From NCBI RefSeq assembly GCF_013002705.1, contig NZ_JABEND010000005.1:62001-126000 (forward strand): DNA of 64,000 bases, read 5' to 3'. Positions within the stretch are counted from its first letter, which is position 1, and the number at the start of each line of letters is the position of its first letter. This DNA comes from Nakamurella aerolata (GTDB taxonomy: Bacteria; Actinomycetota; Actinomycetes; Mycobacteriales; Nakamurellaceae). Shown piece after piece: positions 63,601 through 64,000 of the stretch. The position numbers were made by a program, and so were the translations under genes. A model generated the notes under the pieces. It did not search any database. It was not told the origin of the DNA and worked only from the letters and a program-made list of their open reading frames with translations.

Positions 63601-64000
63601 CGCCGGAACGGTCACGGTTAGGTCGAAGCCGCCGGAACCATTCACCTTGGCGGTGCCCCGGCCGATGCTGACGCCGTTGCCGTCGGTGGCACTCCACCGC
63701 ACGGTGCCGGTGCCCGGAATGCTGAGTCTTGTTGCAGGGTCAGAACTTTGCTGCCGCACCCAACCCTTGACCGACACCTTCTCTCCCGGCCGGTAGGTCT
63801 GCCTGTCGTCGGTGAGGTACCACAGCAGCCGGTTCGGTTGGTCGGCGCGCCGCCATCCGATGTCGTTCCACAGGCTCGCCGGGAGCAACGCCTGCTGTTC
63901 GTCGCCGGTGGCGAGCAGGGCGGTTCCGCCGGCGTCCAGTGGGAGCCGCGCCAGTCCCTTGGCGTCGGTGGTGACGGAATCGCCGGTGGCACCGCCGGGA
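60628..64000 (-). CDS. Alpha-2-macroglobulin family protein (5' end outside window)
   Basis: The last 1124 codons of a very large surface protein. The frame stays open to the right edge, so the start and signal peptide lie outside. The MG2-type domain is visible (YLTDDRQTYRPGEKVSVKGW), further MG domains follow, then the A2M domain with ALFRPSVLTGPDGSAAVPV and the bacterial ending PPTKAEQMYAPETFGRSASD. In thioester-containing members a CxEQ motif follows a YPYG-like strand; here that place reads YDYDSSDAMATK (about 61240-61275), so the thioester Cys and Gln are missing. It may still inhibit or trap proteases sterically, or act in envelope structure. Confidence 0.9.
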   Translation of the reverse strand, partial: PGGATGDSVTTDAKGLARLPLDAGGTALLATGDEQQALLPASLWNDIGWRRADQPNRLLWYLTDDRQTYRPGEKVSVKGWVRQQSSDPATRLSIPGTGTVRWSATDGNGVSIGRGTAKVNGSGGFDLTVTVPAGANLGAARLSTTLTGSAESADTGEHTFQIADFRTPAFEVATRRVDTAPAVRGSDLAVQADATYYAGGALGEATVDWQVRTAEASYAPPGWQQFSFGRWRPWWLSEGVARSQYGDVMPPGPGGTRDDNVQHFSGTTDGAGRDYLDVQVGDLGADTAGYPVTVTAQASVTDVNRQQIADSTDVVVHPADAYVGVSGDGTFIGRGQPLTVNLIATDIAGTAVAGRAITVTAAKVTSSWAGGETSETLSDKQTCTVRSTAKPVDCTFRPKAGGQYRITATVTDAKGRTSRTEVSRWVAGRDDSIDTRVDQQQLTLIPDKKQYRPGDTAVLFVQGPIAAGTGLITLNHNGIVSSNTFTVQDGTAQVRVPVTDALLPAVTANVEVVGTVPRGTAPGNRPAYATGRVDLAVSTAGRELTVTAKPRQQAVKPGGKTTVDVTVKDANGKPVQGSEFEVAVVDEAVLAQSDYQLADPLAAFYPVGNTEVDTRFGRSLVMLGPQQLSPQSGGDSTAAGAMESVAGGSAAGAATGDQRTAAQGDQGAPAAAAPAKSGPTQPQIQLRNNFDALALFRPSVLTGPDGSAAVPVTLPDNLTRYRVMVVAVAGEAQFGTGEATLTAALPLTVRPTAPRFLNFGDKAEVPVLVQNTTDTPQTAQVALQGANLTVAGAGTGATAGAVGKQVQVPAKSRVEVRFAVTADRAGTAEFRVAAAAADDPAAADAAQLTLPVYTPSTSEAFASYGSLDGNTVLDQRVQSPTGVIDAFGGLQVSTSSTALTRLSDALGYLADYDYDSSDAMATKVLAIASVGSVLQSFSAPELPSPDALRKQVNGNIDKLIRLQNDDGGYPFWRKGEKSQPFTSVQATQALLVAKKNGFDGASAGRRDAAVRSALQYLAKIRDLGGAPDARPAETGAGKDAGPAADPAAPIGAEQGNAYWYEHQNLRDDRAEAFTSWLQGGVYSYSYQARATVPGTFVAPPTKAEQMYAPETFGRSASDRVVIG

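Overview
The window is 64 kb of very GC-rich DNA from a chromosome of the phylum Actinomycetota. The evidence is the heavy use of GTG starts, the gene content, and two gene orders typical of the phylum: gluABCD beside recX-recA-DUF3046, and gcvP ... MerR - bifunctional nuclease - FtsR-type MerR - GarA/OdhI - gcvH - CDP-alcohol phosphatidyltransferase. A membrane-anchored RNase Y together with these orders would fit a Nakamurella- or Frankia-like lineage, but the genus cannot be fixed from sequence alone. I see no rRNA, tRNA, CRISPR, insertion sequence or prophage; this looks like core chromosome.

Layout. 1-2.7 kb: the start of a lipoprotein gene that leaves the left edge, and a secreted sialidase-like protein. 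3-6.6 kb: a glutamate-type ABC importer (gluABCD) with a strong hairpin between the binding-protein and permease genes. 6.7-12.8 kb (minus strand): a coupled pair of dynamin/YfjP-like membrane GTPases and RNase Y. 13.4-15.9 kb: recX, recA and DUF3046; recA has a near-perfect RecA-NDp (PafBC-type) promoter followed by a 15-bp tandem repeat. 16.3-22 kb: a membrane-anchored Hsp70-like ATPase without a normal start codon in an operon with PspA, and a divergent solute-binding/VWA protein. 22-31.3 kb: an Eis-like acetyltransferase, an LLM flavin monooxygenase/FMN reductase pair, a LysR regulator, two tandem paralogous polytopic membrane proteins, and two small enzyme-like genes. 31.4-36 kb: a PhoD-type phosphatase divergent from a MocR regulator, a repeat-rich coiled-coil protein and a PPOX protein. 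36.6-47.9 kb: the glycine cleavage/GarA block, with a glycine riboswitch on gcvP, and an adenosine-deaminase and MarR/MFS insertion. 48-54.6 kb: UGPase, alanine dehydrogenase, a membrane protein and a three-gene set of membrane-anchored secreted-domain proteins. 54.7-57.8 kb: a repair island (dinB with a perfect LexA box, then a stand-alone LigD-type polymerase). 57.9-64 kb: an NmrA-like protein, an Excalibur protein, a VOC/MarR divergent pair with two operators, and a large alpha-2-macroglobulin gene leaving the right edge.

The most striking window-wide pattern is expansion of short tandem repeats (units of about 9-33 bp). They occur between genes (recA leader, upstream of the second MerR gene, upstream of gcvH, after dinB, near 30.05 kb) and in frame inside otherwise conserved proteins (GluB, GcvP, Hsp70-like, the flavin monooxygenase tail, the NmrA-like protein). 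Low-complexity insertions also interrupt the LysR regulator and a GTPase. One 16-bp intergenic unit occurs, diverged, at two loci 26 kb apart. Functional cores and catalytic motifs are mostly intact around these insertions, which suggests a genome tolerant of repeat slippage rather than decaying genes.
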